A stretch of 64,000 nucleotides of DNA from Flectonema sp. DT1601 (GCA_964019425.1 OZ025795.1:1058001-1122000), one strand, 5' to 3'; positions 10,473 to 21,638 are shown, counted from the stretch's first letter. The notes: generated by a model not told the origin, from the sequence alone. Made by a program: numbers and translations.

Positions 10473-11045
10473 AGCTTTCCCTTTATTACTCTCTATCTGG
10501 TCTGTTATGTCATAAATCTCATTTAATTTTATCATTCATTTTAATTTTCACTGTTTCCCATCTACATTTTATTTTCAAATAGTTCCGGTCTGTCTTTAAT
10601 TTTAAATAAAACTGATCATGTTAACTCAATATTTTTTCTTATGTGCAAGAGATACCAACACGCAAGAGATACCAACGCACATACGAGATACCAGCACTTC
10701 CGAGATACCGACACAAAAGAGAGATACCAAGACACTTAAGATACCAGCAAGGACAGTGAGAGGTAGAATGAACTCTCCTCCTTGTGTCCGATCCTGATTA
10801 TTTTTTGTTGAATTGGTAGTGTTACCTCAGTTTGCTACTCTCGTATCTGTGTTGTGTTAACTCATGTAAGTGATCTTAACTCCTGTTAAATAAAAAAAAA
10901 ATTTCAAAAAAAAAGAAATTAAAAAAGAAGAATTTTCAAATGAAGTTGTATCAACCCCTGCCACCCATTATGATCAATTCCGCTTGTTTTTTTTTTTTTT
11001 TTTCTTCTTTCTTTTCTTCAAATTTAAAAAATATAAAAGATGAAA
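10473..11045 (+). repeat. LINE 3'-UTR upstream segment
   Basis: Complement of about 38150-38690 in the complete UTR: TCTGGTCTGTTATGTC, a stretch also shared with A units, then the GAGATACC array, a 3'-splice-like region in reverse, and CCCATTATGATCAATTCCG. It leads into D units, as in the full element. Confidence 0.8.
10649..10745 (+). repeat. GAGATACC minisatellite, 7 copies
   Basis: Seven copies of GAGATACC (the last reads AAGATACC), separated by 9-11 nt spacers of differing sequence. The homologous stretches at 38361-38456 and 48925-49020 have six copies in the other orientation. Confidence 0.85.
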
Positions 11046-11284
11046 CAATGTTATCATTGTTTTTTTTATCGATCGACTATGTCGATTACTTCCAGTTTTC
11101 CGTCCTGGTCAAGACGCTAAACTGATTGTTTTTTTTTTTTTTTAAAAAATTAATAAAAAGAATATAAAAAAAAAAAAAAAAAAAGAATAAACAATGTTAT
11201 CATTGTTTTTTTTTATCGTTCGACTTTGTCGACTAATTTCTATTTTCTGTTTCTTTTCTTTAAAGAATAAATAAAAAGAATTTA
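11046..11284 (+). repeat. D hairpin array, left part
   Basis: One D1 and one D2 unit. The D2 unit is cut by the MULE-like element at AAGAATTTA and continues at 11943. Confidence 0.85.
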
Positions 11285-11404
11285 GGGCAAACTAGTGTTT
11301 ACTACACAAATAGTTTCAGAACTAACCATTCATTACAAAATCCAAAATGGCTGGGGGACCCAAAAACTGTATATGGGATGCATCGAGACCCGCACCTGTC
11401 TTTA

Positions 11405-11478
11405 AGAGCGGATGTGGTTCAGCGGAGGGAGCACTGACTTTGGATACCCGACGCCCAGGCTCAATCCCGACCAACGTC
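11405..11478 (+). other. tRNA-like sequence inside the MULE-like element
   Basis: A box-like TGGTTCAGCGGAGG, GAGCACTGACTTTGGAT resembling an anticodon arm with TTG in anticodon position, then a B box-like GGCTCAATCCC, followed by a T-run. The arms pair poorly, so I read it as a degenerate tRNA-derived segment, not a working tRNA gene. Confidence 0.45.
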
Positions 11479-11518
11479 ATTTTTTTTTCACCGGATTTTT
11501 TCACCCAGAATAGGTATT

Positions 11519-11821
11519 AAGCTGGGGTATAGTGCAAGGGGGGGGCTTGCGTTCCGCCAAGTTCTTGGCGGAACGCAAGCCCCCCCCCCAACCCCCCCCA
11601 AGGGGGGGGAGCCACTAATAAAAGCCAACCTCCCCTGTACAAAGTCCAACCTGAAAAAACAAGTTTGCTGCTAATGGATGTTAAGCTGGGGAAGAGTGCA
11701 AGGGGGGGGCTTGCGTCCGCCAAATTCTTGGCGGGACGCAAGCCCCCCCCCCAACCCCCCCCAAGGGGGGGGAGCCACTAATAAAAGCCAACCTCCCCGT
11801 ACAAAGTCCAACCTGAAAAAA
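11519..11821. repeat. Two tandem ~160-bp units with G/C-tract hairpins
   Basis: Each starts TTAAGCTGGGG (11519 and 11689). It has an 8-base G run, a stem of CTTGCG..CCGCCAA against TTGGCGG..CGCAAG, C runs of 8-10, another G run, then AGCCACTAATAAAAGCC. The second unit carries substitutions in both arms (for example CCGCCAAATTC). Confidence 0.85.
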
Positions 11822-11840
11822 AAATCAGGAAAAAAAAAAA

Positions 11841-11878
11841 ATGCCCTCACCCAGGATCGAACTGGACGGTTTACAGCC
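11841..11878 (-). other. tRNA T-arm-like sequence, inverted
   Basis: On the minus strand, CGTCCAGTTCGATCCTGGG has a canonical B box (GTTCGATCC) and is followed by a T-run. It mirrors the tRNA-like segment at the element's other end, but only the T-arm half remains. Confidence 0.4.
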
Positions 11879-11942
11879 ATTTTGGATTTTGTAATGAATG
11901 GTTAGTTCTGAAACTATTTGTGTAGGAAAGACCCCTTTACCC

Positions 11943-12455
11943 AAGAATTTAAAATAAAAAAAAGAATAAACAATGTTATCATTGTTTTTTTATCGATCGA
12001 CTATGTCGATTACTTTCTATTTTCCGTCCTGGTCAAGACGCTAAACTGATTGTTTTTTTTTTCAAAATTAATAAAAAAGAATATAAAAAAAAAAAAAAAA
12101 AAAAAAAAGAATAAACAATGTTATCATTGTTTTTTTTTATCGTTCGACTTTGTCGACTAATTTCTATTTTCTGTTTCTTTTCTTTAAAGAATAAATAAAA
12201 AGAATTTAAAATAAAAAAAAGAATAAACAATGTTATCATTGTTTTTTTATCGATCGACTATGTCGATTACTTTCTATTTTCCGTCCTGGTCAAGACGCTA
12301 AACTGATTGTTTTTTTTTTCAAAATTAATAAAAAAGAATATAAAAAAAAAAAAAAAAAAAGAATAAACAATGTTATCATTGTTTTTTTTTATTGTTCGAC
12401 TTTGTTGACTAATTTCTATTTTCCGTTTTTTTTCTTTAAAAAATAAATAAAAGGA
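11943..12455 (+). repeat. D hairpin array, right part
   Basis: Four alternating D1/D2 units (starts near 11968, 12116, 12227, 12367) continue the array cut by the MULE-like element. Confidence 0.85.
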
Positions 12456-12660
12456 GAATTCTCCGTTGCCTACATAAAAAAAAGTTTTTTCTCCGTTGCC
12501 TGTCACCTTAACTTTTTTTTCTCCGTTGCCTGCACCCAAAAAGTTTTTTCGCTGTTGTGAACAACTCTTTTTTTTTTTTCTCTGTTGGGTACCAGCACTT
12601 TTTTTTTTTCTCTAAAAAAAATTTTTTTTTCTGGAAAAAAAAAAAAAAAAAAAAAAAAAG
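12456..12660. repeat. Degenerate TTTTTCTCCGTTGCCTG repeats and homopolymers
   Basis: Three copies of CTCCGTTGCCT spaced 30-40 bp, with two weaker copies (CGCTGTTGTG, CTCTGTTGGG), then T- and A-tracts. No coding signal. Confidence 0.7.
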
Positions 12661-12808
12661 AAAAAAGAAATAAGAAAAAAAATCAGAAGTAGAATCTTCA
12701 CATCTTCTCACATTCTTGACAGTGTTTCCTTGTTAGACGAAAAGTTTTATAAAGCAAGAATAGAAAACACTATAAATGAATCAGATGATGACCTTGCATC
12801 GAAAAATA
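12661..12808. other. Unassigned stretch downstream of the MULE fragment
   Basis: About 150 bp of non-repeated sequence, possibly the 3' flank of the minus-strand MULE fragment. Nothing recognisable. Confidence 0.4.
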
Positions 12809-13240
12809 TTAAAGCTCATCAGATGATGAACTTGAATCACACTTCTTTCTCTTTCCGGATATCCGGTTTCTCCTAGTCGATGTATCGACAGTCTTCTTGG
12901 GGGCCGACTTCTTCGCTGATTTCTTGGGGGCCGATTTCTTAGGGGCTGACTTCTTAGGGGCTGACTTCTTAGGGGCTGACTTCTTCGGGGCCGACTTCTC
13001 GTTTAGGGGGTTTTTACACGTAGTCTTATTGTGGCCCACCTTACCACAACGACTACACAAGTTCTTTCCCTCCCCTTTGGAAGGAATCCTCTTCGTGGGG
13101 GCACCCTTCGGCTTCTTCGTTGTTGGCGGTAACAGTTCAGTCTTCGCCGACTGAAACTGATACAGCCCAACTGGCCGTACTGGGTCGTCATACGCCTTTC
13201 GTAAGGCTCCCAAACGAAAGCAGGTTGGAACGTACTGCAT
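12809..13240 (-). pseudogene. MULE transposase C-terminal fragment with CCHC knuckle
   Basis: 143 open residues. A zinc knuckle C62-X2-C65-X4-H70-X4-C75 (LCSRCGKVGHNKTTC) follows a basic, proline-rich linker (LLPPTTKKPKGAPTKR). That is the usual layout at the end of Mutator-like transposases, after the SWIM finger. After the knuckle come SAPKK tandem repeats (five plus a variant), then a serine-rich acidic end (CDSSSSSDEL). The catalytic DDE and SWIM parts are absent: upstream sequence is cut by an A unit at 13334. The ATG at 13240 is just the first methionine in the remaining frame. Alternative: a small host zinc-knuckle protein, or the knuckle of another element. Confidence 0.6.
12890..12997 (-). 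repeat. 15-bp coding minisatellite (SAPKK)
   Basis: Tandem 15-bp units of the type GGGGCTGACTTCTTA on the plus strand, encoding SAPKK on the minus strand. The three central copies are nearly identical, suggesting recent slippage. Confidence 0.85.
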
Positions 13241-13333
13241 CTCGTTGAAACCAAGAAACCTGTTTATTTAGTCCAATTAATTCGCCACAAGTAGCGTTGA
13301 CCACGACAACAAAAAGACAAAAAGAAGAAGTAG
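13241..13333. other. Unassigned bases between MULE fragment and A unit
   Basis: About 90 bp, probably more of the MULE copy in a degraded frame (GTAGCGTTGACCACGAC). Ends at the A unit. Confidence 0.35.
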
Positions 13334-14633
13334 AGTTGAATTTACCAGGTGAGATTTGGACTGTTAGCTTTTGGCTAAGGCCCTCCCTGAAGAGCAAGAA
13401 CAAAAAAACTACTCACACCTGAAGAAAACATACACAAAGAACACACTGTAAGCTGTGTGTGTATTTTGTGTTTGTCACAACAGGAGAGAAAAGAAAGAAT
13501 GTCAAGGTTGGTCACCTTGCCTATCAACGCACAACATTGGTGGTCTCTACTAGACCCTGAGTGATCCCACTGGATCTCTCATCGTTCATAGTACCCTGTG
13601 TGAAGTTATAAAATCAAAGGTAAACTATGAACTACAAATGACTTAGCCTGTTATTATAATGCCACAGGCAGGCCCTGCATTCAGCAACTATCCAGCAGTG
13701 CTTGGATGTCCTGATCTTCTTCTAAAAAAAAGAAAGAAAAACAAAACTGTAGCTGGGATCACTCAGGATCAACAGACTACCAATGCTACCTGTTGTACTT
13801 GCTCACTATGGGGGGTGATGCCAAACACCCAGAAGTACTAAACTGCTTTCCTTCTTGCTGCCCAGGAGTTTCTGACCAGAACTAATAGAAAATAAAAAGT
13901 AGATGGGAAACAATAAAAAGTAAAATGGATATAACTGAAGTTAAACAAGACAAATGAAGTAACAGACCAGAACAGAAAGAGGATTGTAATAGAAGATTAC
14001 AAATAAAAAAATGCAAGTATCAACACATAATCAAGATACACCAGCAGCTAACAAACAACATAAAATTGAAGATCAGTTGCCAGAGTATTTCAACCATGGT
14101 AGAATACTCGCCCCTCTGGCAGGGATTATCCCAGACTTGTCCTTTAATTTAGTTGGACACCATGGCTTACAACCCTTCCAGAGGGAAGCACCATTATGAC
14201 TTCTAATTTTTTTCTTCAAGAAAATCATAAGGTGGGAACAAAGAAAAATGCTAAGAGGAACCCCTTATTAACACCTAAGACATCTAAACTGCAGCCCAGC
14301 TTATGCCCAATGCACTAACAGGTCATTCCCTCACACTCAGATCAAAAAATCAAAGTTCAGAGTGCATCTTAGCGTGAATGAGAGAATTTCCTCCCGCTTT
14401 TTTTGAACAAAAGGGATAGGAGAAGGGATAGAAAACGAACATAACAATAAGATTCTAAGTGAGAAACACTTAGCAGAAACACTTAGCAGCTTTTAAGGAG
14501 CTGAAAAGCAAAAAAAATATCTAAGTGAGAAACACTTAGTAGAAACAATTTGTAGCTAATTAAGCTGAAAATAAAAAAAATAAAAAATTTCTAAGTGAGA
14601 AATACTTAGCAACTTTTAGAACAAATATTTCAG
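13334..14633 (-). repeat. A unit, block 1
   Basis: 1300 bp of the 1358-bp unit, from AGTTGAATTTACC to ATATTTCAG. The last 58 bp of the unit are separated from it by the B array; part of them reappears at 19180. Confidence 0.9.
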
Positions 14634-17600
14634 AATAAGAAATTTGGGAGAGGAATAGGGGCAGTGAACTTTTGATTCAGGCCCTTCCCAACGAACAGGA
14701 CGAAGACTTCTAAAACCTGAGATGAACCAATTGAGTTGAAACAAACAAATAACAGAGACGCAACACATACCGGAACATCATCGCAAGCAATGCTTCGGAC
14801 CTCCGTCGACCTTCGTTCTTCCGGCGGCAAAGGGAAACAAGAAAGAACGGGCAATGAGACAAACCTGTTAGTTGGTGTTGTGTTGTTGTTAAAAACAAAA
14901 ACATAAACGCCAGGAAGTTCGACAACGAAGACATCGACATCGATCGCTGCTCTGCAGATGTCCGGCGGGTGTTTGTCTACACTGTGTTTATTGTTTGTTT
15001 TTTTCCCAAGGTTCAACCCCGGGAAGAGAAGTAAAAAATTCCGTCAGTGTTGGCCTTCCTGTTCAAAGGTGCGCACCAATGACGATAAATAGAGTGGGGG
15101 GGAGAAAACCTTTGATCCAACTGGATCCCTTCACGAGCTGACATTGCCATGTGAAGTTAAATATTCTGGCGATGCCAGCTCAGGCGACTTAGCCTGCTTT
15201 TTTCTTTAAATAAAAAAAATAAAAAGATACCAACAGGTGGGGTGATGGGTTGCGCCACTGCAATCCAGTCACAAAAAGAAACAAAGGTAATCTCCAGGGT
15301 TCTCGACCCTTGGCTCTCCCTGCGCAAGCATCGCATGGAGGGTGACGCTAAGCACCCGGGGGGTACGAAACAAACTTTCCCCCTGCTGTCCTGTTTGAAA
15401 TAAAAAAAAAAAAAAAAAAAACAAAGGGATAGAAGTAAACAGAATACATTACACCTCAACAGGTGACGCTAAACACCCAGGGGATACAAACCAAACTTTC
15501 CCCCTGTTGCCCTGTTTGAAATAAATTAAAAAAAGAACAAGAAAACAGAATACAATACTCAGCAATCAGACTCGTTCACTCGCTTCGCCAGAGCCGTTCG
15601 AGCCGATGCTCATGTAAAGTTACCTGTTTTCTTTTAACAAATTAAATAAAATAAAATAAAAATAAAGTATACAAACCAAACTTTCCCTGGAATAAAAGAA
15701 AGTTTACAACGGGAATAGGGCAGGAGCCAAAAGCTCCCAGTCCGTTACTTCCCACCTTATCGAAATTCATACCTAACAATCAGTGCGTTCACTGGCCTTA
15801 GGGCTGTTCGGACTTATGCTTTGGACTGTTCCCTTGCAGAAAAAAAAAGTAAAATAAACCAACTTTGGGACATTGGAAAAGCATAAAATAAAAGTTGCTA
15901 CAACCAAAAGACAACTGCAAAAAATAAGGTTTTTGTAGGGGAGCTACAATGTAGCAATAATGTCACACAGTCATGTGGCAAGCTGAATAAGAAATTTGGG
16001 AGAGGAATAGGGGCAGTGAACTTTTGATTCAGGCCCTTCCCAACGAACAGGACGAAGACTTCTAAAACCTGAGATGAACCAATTGAGTTGAAACAAACAA
16101 ATAACAGAGACGCAACACATACCGGAACATCATCGCAAGCAATGCTTCGGACCTCCGTCGACCTTCGTTCTTCCGGCGGCAAAGGGAAACAAGAAAGAAC
16201 GGGCAATGAGACAAACCTGTTAGTTGGTGTTGTGTTGTTGTTAAAAACAAAAACATAAACGCCAGGAAGTTCGACAACGAAGACATCGACATCGATCGCT
16301 GCTCTGCAGATGTCCGGCGGGTGTTTGTCTACACTGTGTTTATTGTTTGTTTTTTTCCCAAGGTTCAACCCCGGGAAGAGAAGTAAAAAATTCCGTCAGT
16401 GTTGGCCTTCCTGTTCGAAGGTGCGCACCAATGACGATAAATAGAGTGGGGGGGAGAAAACCTTTGATCCAACTGGATCCCTTCACGAGCTGACATTGCC
16501 ATGTGAAGTTAAATATTCTGGCGATGCCAGCTCAGGCGACTTAGCCTGCTTTTTTCTTTAAATAAAAAAAATAAAAAGATACCAACAGGTGGGGTGATGG
16601 GTTGCGCCACTGCAATCCAGTCACAAAAAGAAACAAAGGTAATCTCCAGGGTTCTCGACCCTTGGCTCTCCCTGCGCAAGCATCGCATGGAGGGTGACGC
16701 TAAGCACCCGGGGGGTACGAAACAAACTTTCCCCCTGCTGTCCTGTTTGAAATAAAAAAAAAAAAAAAAAAAACAAAGGGATAGAAGTAAACAGAATACA
16801 TTACACCTCAACAGGTGACGCTAAACACCCAGGGGATACAAACCAAACTTTCCCCCTGTTGCCCTGTTTGAAATAAATTAAAAAAAGAACAAGAAAACAG
16901 AATACAATACTCAGCAATCAGACTCGTTCACTCGCTTCGCCAGAGCCGTTCGAGCCGATGCTCATGTAAAGTTACCTGTTTTCTTTTAACAAATTAAATA
17001 AAATAAAATAAAAATAAAGTATACAAACCAAACTTTCCCTGGAATAAAAGAAAGTTTACAACGGGAATAGGGCAGGAGCCAAAAGCTCCCAGTCCGTTAC
17101 TTCCCACCTTATCGAAATTCATACCTAACAATCAGTGCGTTCACTGGCCTTAGGGCTGTTCGGACTTATGCTTTGGACTGTTCCCTTGCAGAAAAAAAAA
17201 GTAAAATAAACCAACTTTGGGACATTGGAAAAGCATAAAATAAAAGTTGCTACAACCAAAAGACAACTGCAAAAAATAAGGTTTTTGTAGGGGAGCTACA
17301 ATGTAGCAATAATGTCACACAGTCATGTGGCAAGCTGAATAAGAAATTTGGGAGAGGAATAGGGGCAGTGAACTTTTGATTCAGGCCCTTCCCAACGAAC
17401 AGGACGAAGACTTCTAAAACCTGAGATGAACCAATTGAGTTGAAACAAACAAATAACAGAGACGCAACACATACCGGAACATCATCGCAAGCAATGCTTC
17501 GGACCTCCGTCGACCTTCGTTCTTCCGGCGGCAAAGGGAAACAAGAAAGAACGGGCAATGAGACAAACCTGTTAGTTGGTGTTGTGTTGTTGTTAAAAAC

Positions 17601-19179
17601 AAAAACATAAACGCCAGGAAGTTCGACAACGAAGACATCGACATCGATCGCTGCTCTGCAGATGTCCGGCGGGTGTTTGTCTACACTGTGTTTATTGTTT
17701 GTTTTTTTCCCAAGGTTCAACCCCGGGAAGAGAAGTAAAAAATTCCGTCAGTGTTGGCCTTCCTGTTCGAAGGTGCGCACCAATGACGATAAATAGAGTG
17801 GGGGGGAGAAAACCTTTGATCCAACTGGATCCCTTCACGAGCTGACATTGCCATGTGAAGTTAAATATTCTGGCGATGCCAGCTCAGGCGACTTAGCCTG
17901 CTTTTTTCTTTAAATAAAAAAAATAAAAAGATACCAACAGGTGGGGTGATGGGTTGCGCCACTGCAATCCAGTCACAAAAAGAAACAAAGGTAATCTCCA
18001 GGGTTCTCGACCCTTGGCTCTCCCTGCGCAAGCATCGCATGGAGGGTGACGCTAAGCACCCGGGGGGTACGAAACAAACTTTCCCCCTGCTGTCCTGTTT
18101 GAAATAAAAAAAAAAAAAAAAAAAACAAAGGGATAGAAGTAAACAGAATACATTACACCTCAACAGGTGACGCTAAACACCCAGGGGATACAAACCAAAC
18201 TTTCCCCCTGTTGCCCTGTTTGAAATAAATTAAAAAAAGAACAAGAAAACAGAATACAATACTCAGCAATCAGACTCGTTCACTCGCTTCGCCAGAGCCG
18301 TTCGAGCCGATGCTCATGTAAAGTTACCTGTTTTCTTTTAACAAATTAAATAAAATAAAATAAAAATAAAGTATACAAACCAAACTTTCCCTGGAATAAA
18401 AGAAAGTTTACAACGGGAATAGGGCAGGAGCCAAAAGCTCCCAGTCCGTTACTTCCCACCTTATCGAAATTCATACCTAACAATCAGTGCGTTCACTGGC
18501 CTTAGGGCTGTTCGGACTTATGCTTTGGACTGTTCCCTTGCAGAAAAAAAAAGTAAAATAAACCAACTTTGGGACATTGGAAAAGCATAAAATAAAAGTT
18601 GCTACAACCAAAAGACAACTGCAAAAAATAAGGTTTTTGTAGGGGAGCTACAATGTAGCAATAATGTCACACAGTCATGTGGCAAGCTGAATAAGAAATT
18701 TGGGAGAGGAATAGGGGCAGTGAACTTTTGATTCAGGCCCTTCCCAACGAACAGGACGAAGACTTCTAAAACCTGAGATGAACCAATTGAGTTGAAACAA
18801 ACAAATAACAGAGACGCAACACATACCGGAACATCATCGCAAGCAATGCTTCGGACCTCCGTCGACCTTCGTTCTTCCGGCGGCAAAGGGAAACAAGAAA
18901 GAACGGGCAATGAGACAAACCTGTTAGTTGGTGTTGTGTTGTTGTTAAAAACAAAAACATAAACGCCAGGAAGTTCGACAACGAAGACATCGACATCGAT
19001 CGCTGCTCTGCAGATGTCCGGCGGGTGTTTGTCTACACTGTGTTTATTGTTTGTTTTTTTCCCAAGGTTCAACCCCGGGAAGAGAAGTAAAAAATTCCGT
19101 CAGTGTTGGCCTTCCTGTTCGAAGGTGCGCACCAATGACGATAAATAGAGTGGGGGGGAGAAAACCTTTGATCCAACTG
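14634..19179 (-). repeat. B array, block 1: 3 full units plus 490 bp
   Basis: Units at 14634-15985, 15986-17337 and 17338-18689 (1352 bp each, almost identical), plus 18690-19179. Each has the TGAAC-TTTTG-ATTCA tail hairpin at its left end, GGTTCAACCCC (a B box-like match), two tandem copies of a GGTGACGCTAA...CACCC / CTTTCCCCCTG module, and a 75-bp C tail in opposite orientation. In minus sense the 3' end is whole and the 5' end is cut at CAACTG. Open frames of 76-156 codons in B cross module and unit boundaries; I do not call them genes. Confidence 0.9.
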
Positions 19180-20338
19180 AAATAACCTGTAATGATTAAA
19201 CCATTACAAGCTCTATCCCTTCTCCTATCCCTTTTGTTCAAAATAAGCGGGAGGAAATTCTCTCATTCACGCTAAGATGCACTCTGAACTTTGATTTTTT
19301 TGATCTGAGTGTGAGGGAATGACCTGTTAGTGCATTGGGCATAGGCTGGGCTGCAGTTTAGATGTCTTAGGTGTTAATAGGGGGTTCCTCTTAGCATTTT
19401 TCTTTGTTCCCACCTTATGATTTTCTTGAAGAAAAAAAAATAGAAGTCATAATGGTGCTTCCCTCTGGAAGGGTTGTAAGCCATGGTGTCCAACTAAATT
19501 AAAGGACAAGTCTGGGATAATCCCTGCCAGAGGGGCGAGTATTCTACCATGGTTGAAATACTCTGGCAACTGATCTTCAATTTTATGTTGTTTGTTAGCT
19601 GCTGGTGTATCCTGATCATGTGTTGATACTTGCATTTTTTTATTTGTAATCTTCTATTACAATCCTCTTTCTGTTCTGGTCTGTTACTTCATTTGTCTTG
19701 TTTAACTTCAGTTATATGCATTTTACTTTTTATTGTTTCCCATCTACTTTTTATTTTCTATTAGTTCTGGTCAGAAACTCCTGGGCAGCAAGAAGGAAAG
19801 TAGTTAAGTACTTCTGGGTGTTTGGCATCACCCCCCATAGTGAGCAAGTACAACAGGTAGCATTGGTAGTCTGTTGATCCTGAGTGATCCCAGCTACAGT
19901 TTTGTTTTTCTTTCTTTTTTTTAGAAGAAGATCAGGACATCCAAGCACTGCTGGATAGTTGCTGAATGCAGGGCCTGCCTGTGGCATTATAATAACAGGC
20001 TAAGTCATTTGTAGTTCATAGTTTACCTTTGATTTTATAACTTCACACAGGGTACTATGAACGATGAGAGATCCAGTGGGATCACTCAGGGTCTAGTAGA
20101 GACCACCAATGTTGTGCGTTGATAGGCAAGGTGACCAACCTTGACATTCTTTCTTTTCTCTCCTGTTGTGACAAACACAAAATACACACACAGCTTACAG
20201 TGTGTTCTTTGTGTATGTTTTCTTCAGGTGTGAGTAGTTTTTTTGTTCTTGCTCTTCAGGGAGGGCCTTAGCCAAAAGCTAACAGTCCAAATCTCACCTG
20301 GAAATTCAACTCCTTGATGCCAAGACTGACAAGGACTG
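19180..20338 (+). repeat. Inverted A unit with A remnants at both ends
   Basis: 19180-19208 is an A remnant in the original orientation (AAATAACCTGTAATG...). At its palindrome the sequence switches to an A unit in plus sense, up to about 20312 (CACCTGGAAATTCAACT). Then 20313-20338 is the last 26 bp of a minus-sense unit, giving a head-to-head joint with the next A. Confidence 0.9.
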
Positions 20339-21638
20339 AGTTGAATTTACCAGGTGAGATTTGGACTGTTAGCTTTTGGCTAAGGCCCTCCCTGAAGAGC
20401 AAGAACAAAAAAACTACTCACACCTGAAGAAAACATACACAAAGAACACACTGTAAGCTGTGTGTGTATTTTGTGTTTGTCACAACAGGAGAGAAAAGAA
20501 AGAATGTCAAGGTTGGTCACCTTGCCTATCAACGCACAACATTGGTGGTCTCTACTAGACCCTGAGTGATCCCACTGGATCTCTCATCGTTCATAGTACC
20601 CTGTGTGAAGTTATAAAATCAAAGGTAAACTATGAACTACAAATGACTTAGCCTGTTATTATAATGCCACAGGCAGGCCCTGCATTCAGCAACTATCCAG
20701 CAGTGCTTGGATGTCCTGATCTTCTTCTAAAAAAAAGAAAGAAAAACAAAACTGTAGCTGGGATCACTCAGGATCAACAGACTACCAATGCTACCTGTTG
20801 TACTTGCTCACTATGGGGGGTGATGCCAAACACCCAGAAGTACTAAACTGCTTTCCTTCTTGCTGCCCAGGAGTTTCTGACCAGAACTAATAGAAAATAA
20901 AAAGTAGATGGGAAACAATAAAAAGTAAAATGGATATAACTGAAGTTAAACAAGACAAATGAAGTAACAGACCAGAACAGAAAGAGGATTGTAATAGAAG
21001 ATTACAAATAAAAAAATGCAAGTATCAACACATAATCAAGATACACCAGCAGCTAACAAACAACATAAAATTGAAGATCAGTTGCCAGAGTATTTCAACC
21101 ATGGTAGAATACTCGCCCCTCTGGCAGGGATTATCCCAGACTTGTCCTTTAATTTAGTTGGACACCATGGCTTACAACCCTTCCAGAGGGAAGCACCATT
21201 ATGACTTCTAATTTTTTTCTTCAAGAAAATCATAAGGTGGGAACAAAGAAAAATGCTAAGAGGAACCCCTTATTAACACCTAAGACATCTAAACTGCAGC
21301 CCAGCTTATGCCCAATGCACTAACAGGTCATTCCCTCACACTCAGATCAAAAAATCAAAGTTCAGAGTGCATCTTAGCGTGAATGAGAGAATTTCCTCCC
21401 GCTTTTTTTGAACAAAAGGGATAGGAGAAGGGATAGAAAACGAACATAACAATAAGATTCTAAGTGAGAAACACTTAGCAGAAACACTTAGCAGCTTTTA
21501 AGGAGCTGAAAAGCAAAAAAAATATCTAAGTGAGAAACACTTAGTAGAAACAATTTGTAGCTAATTAAGCTGAAAATAAAAAAAATAAAAAATTTCTAAG
21601 TGAGAAATACTTAGCAACTTTTAGAACAAATATTTCAG
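20339..21638 (-). repeat. A unit, block 2
   Basis: 1300 bp, broken at the same TTTCAG point as in block 1, where the B array starts. Confidence 0.9.

Larger units (their letters stand above)
11285..11942. mobile_element. 658-bp MULE-like non-autonomous element
   Basis: Ends read GGGCAAACTAG and, complemented, GGGTAAAGGGG. From CTACACAAATAG inward, about 50 bp are perfectly inverted (to AAAATGGCT). AAGAATTTA (9 bp) is directly repeated at 11276-11284 and 11943-11951 and restores the D repeat when the insert is removed. GGG termini, long inverted repeats and a 9-bp duplication fit the Mutator superfamily. The interior carries tRNA-like sequence near both ends and two tandem 160-bp units with a G-rich/C-rich hairpin. 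There is no transposase. Confidence 0.75.

Noticed and set aside
10649-10745. CRISPR-like array (short repeats, variable spacers)
   Set aside because: Repeats are 8 bp and spacers 9-11 bp, far too short, and the setting is a eukaryotic LINE UTR.
11405-11478. Functional tRNA gene
   Set aside because: Box-like sequences are present, but the acceptor and T stems do not pair.
14725-14760. Hammerhead ribozyme core in B (CTGAGATGA ... GTTGAAAC)
   Set aside because: The core has extra bases relative to CTGANGA and I could not find the three required stems.
15003-15030. Pol III promoter in B from the GGTTCAACCCC box
   Set aside because: The B box match is fair, but I found no A box at a suitable distance upstream, and it lies on the strand opposite to B's inferred sense.
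15898-16368. 156-codon open frame recurring in B units, and 60-100 codon frames in A and B
   Set aside because: They recur only because units are almost identical. The 156-codon frame crosses the B unit junction and the tail hairpin, shows no domain, and is lost where a unit follows A.
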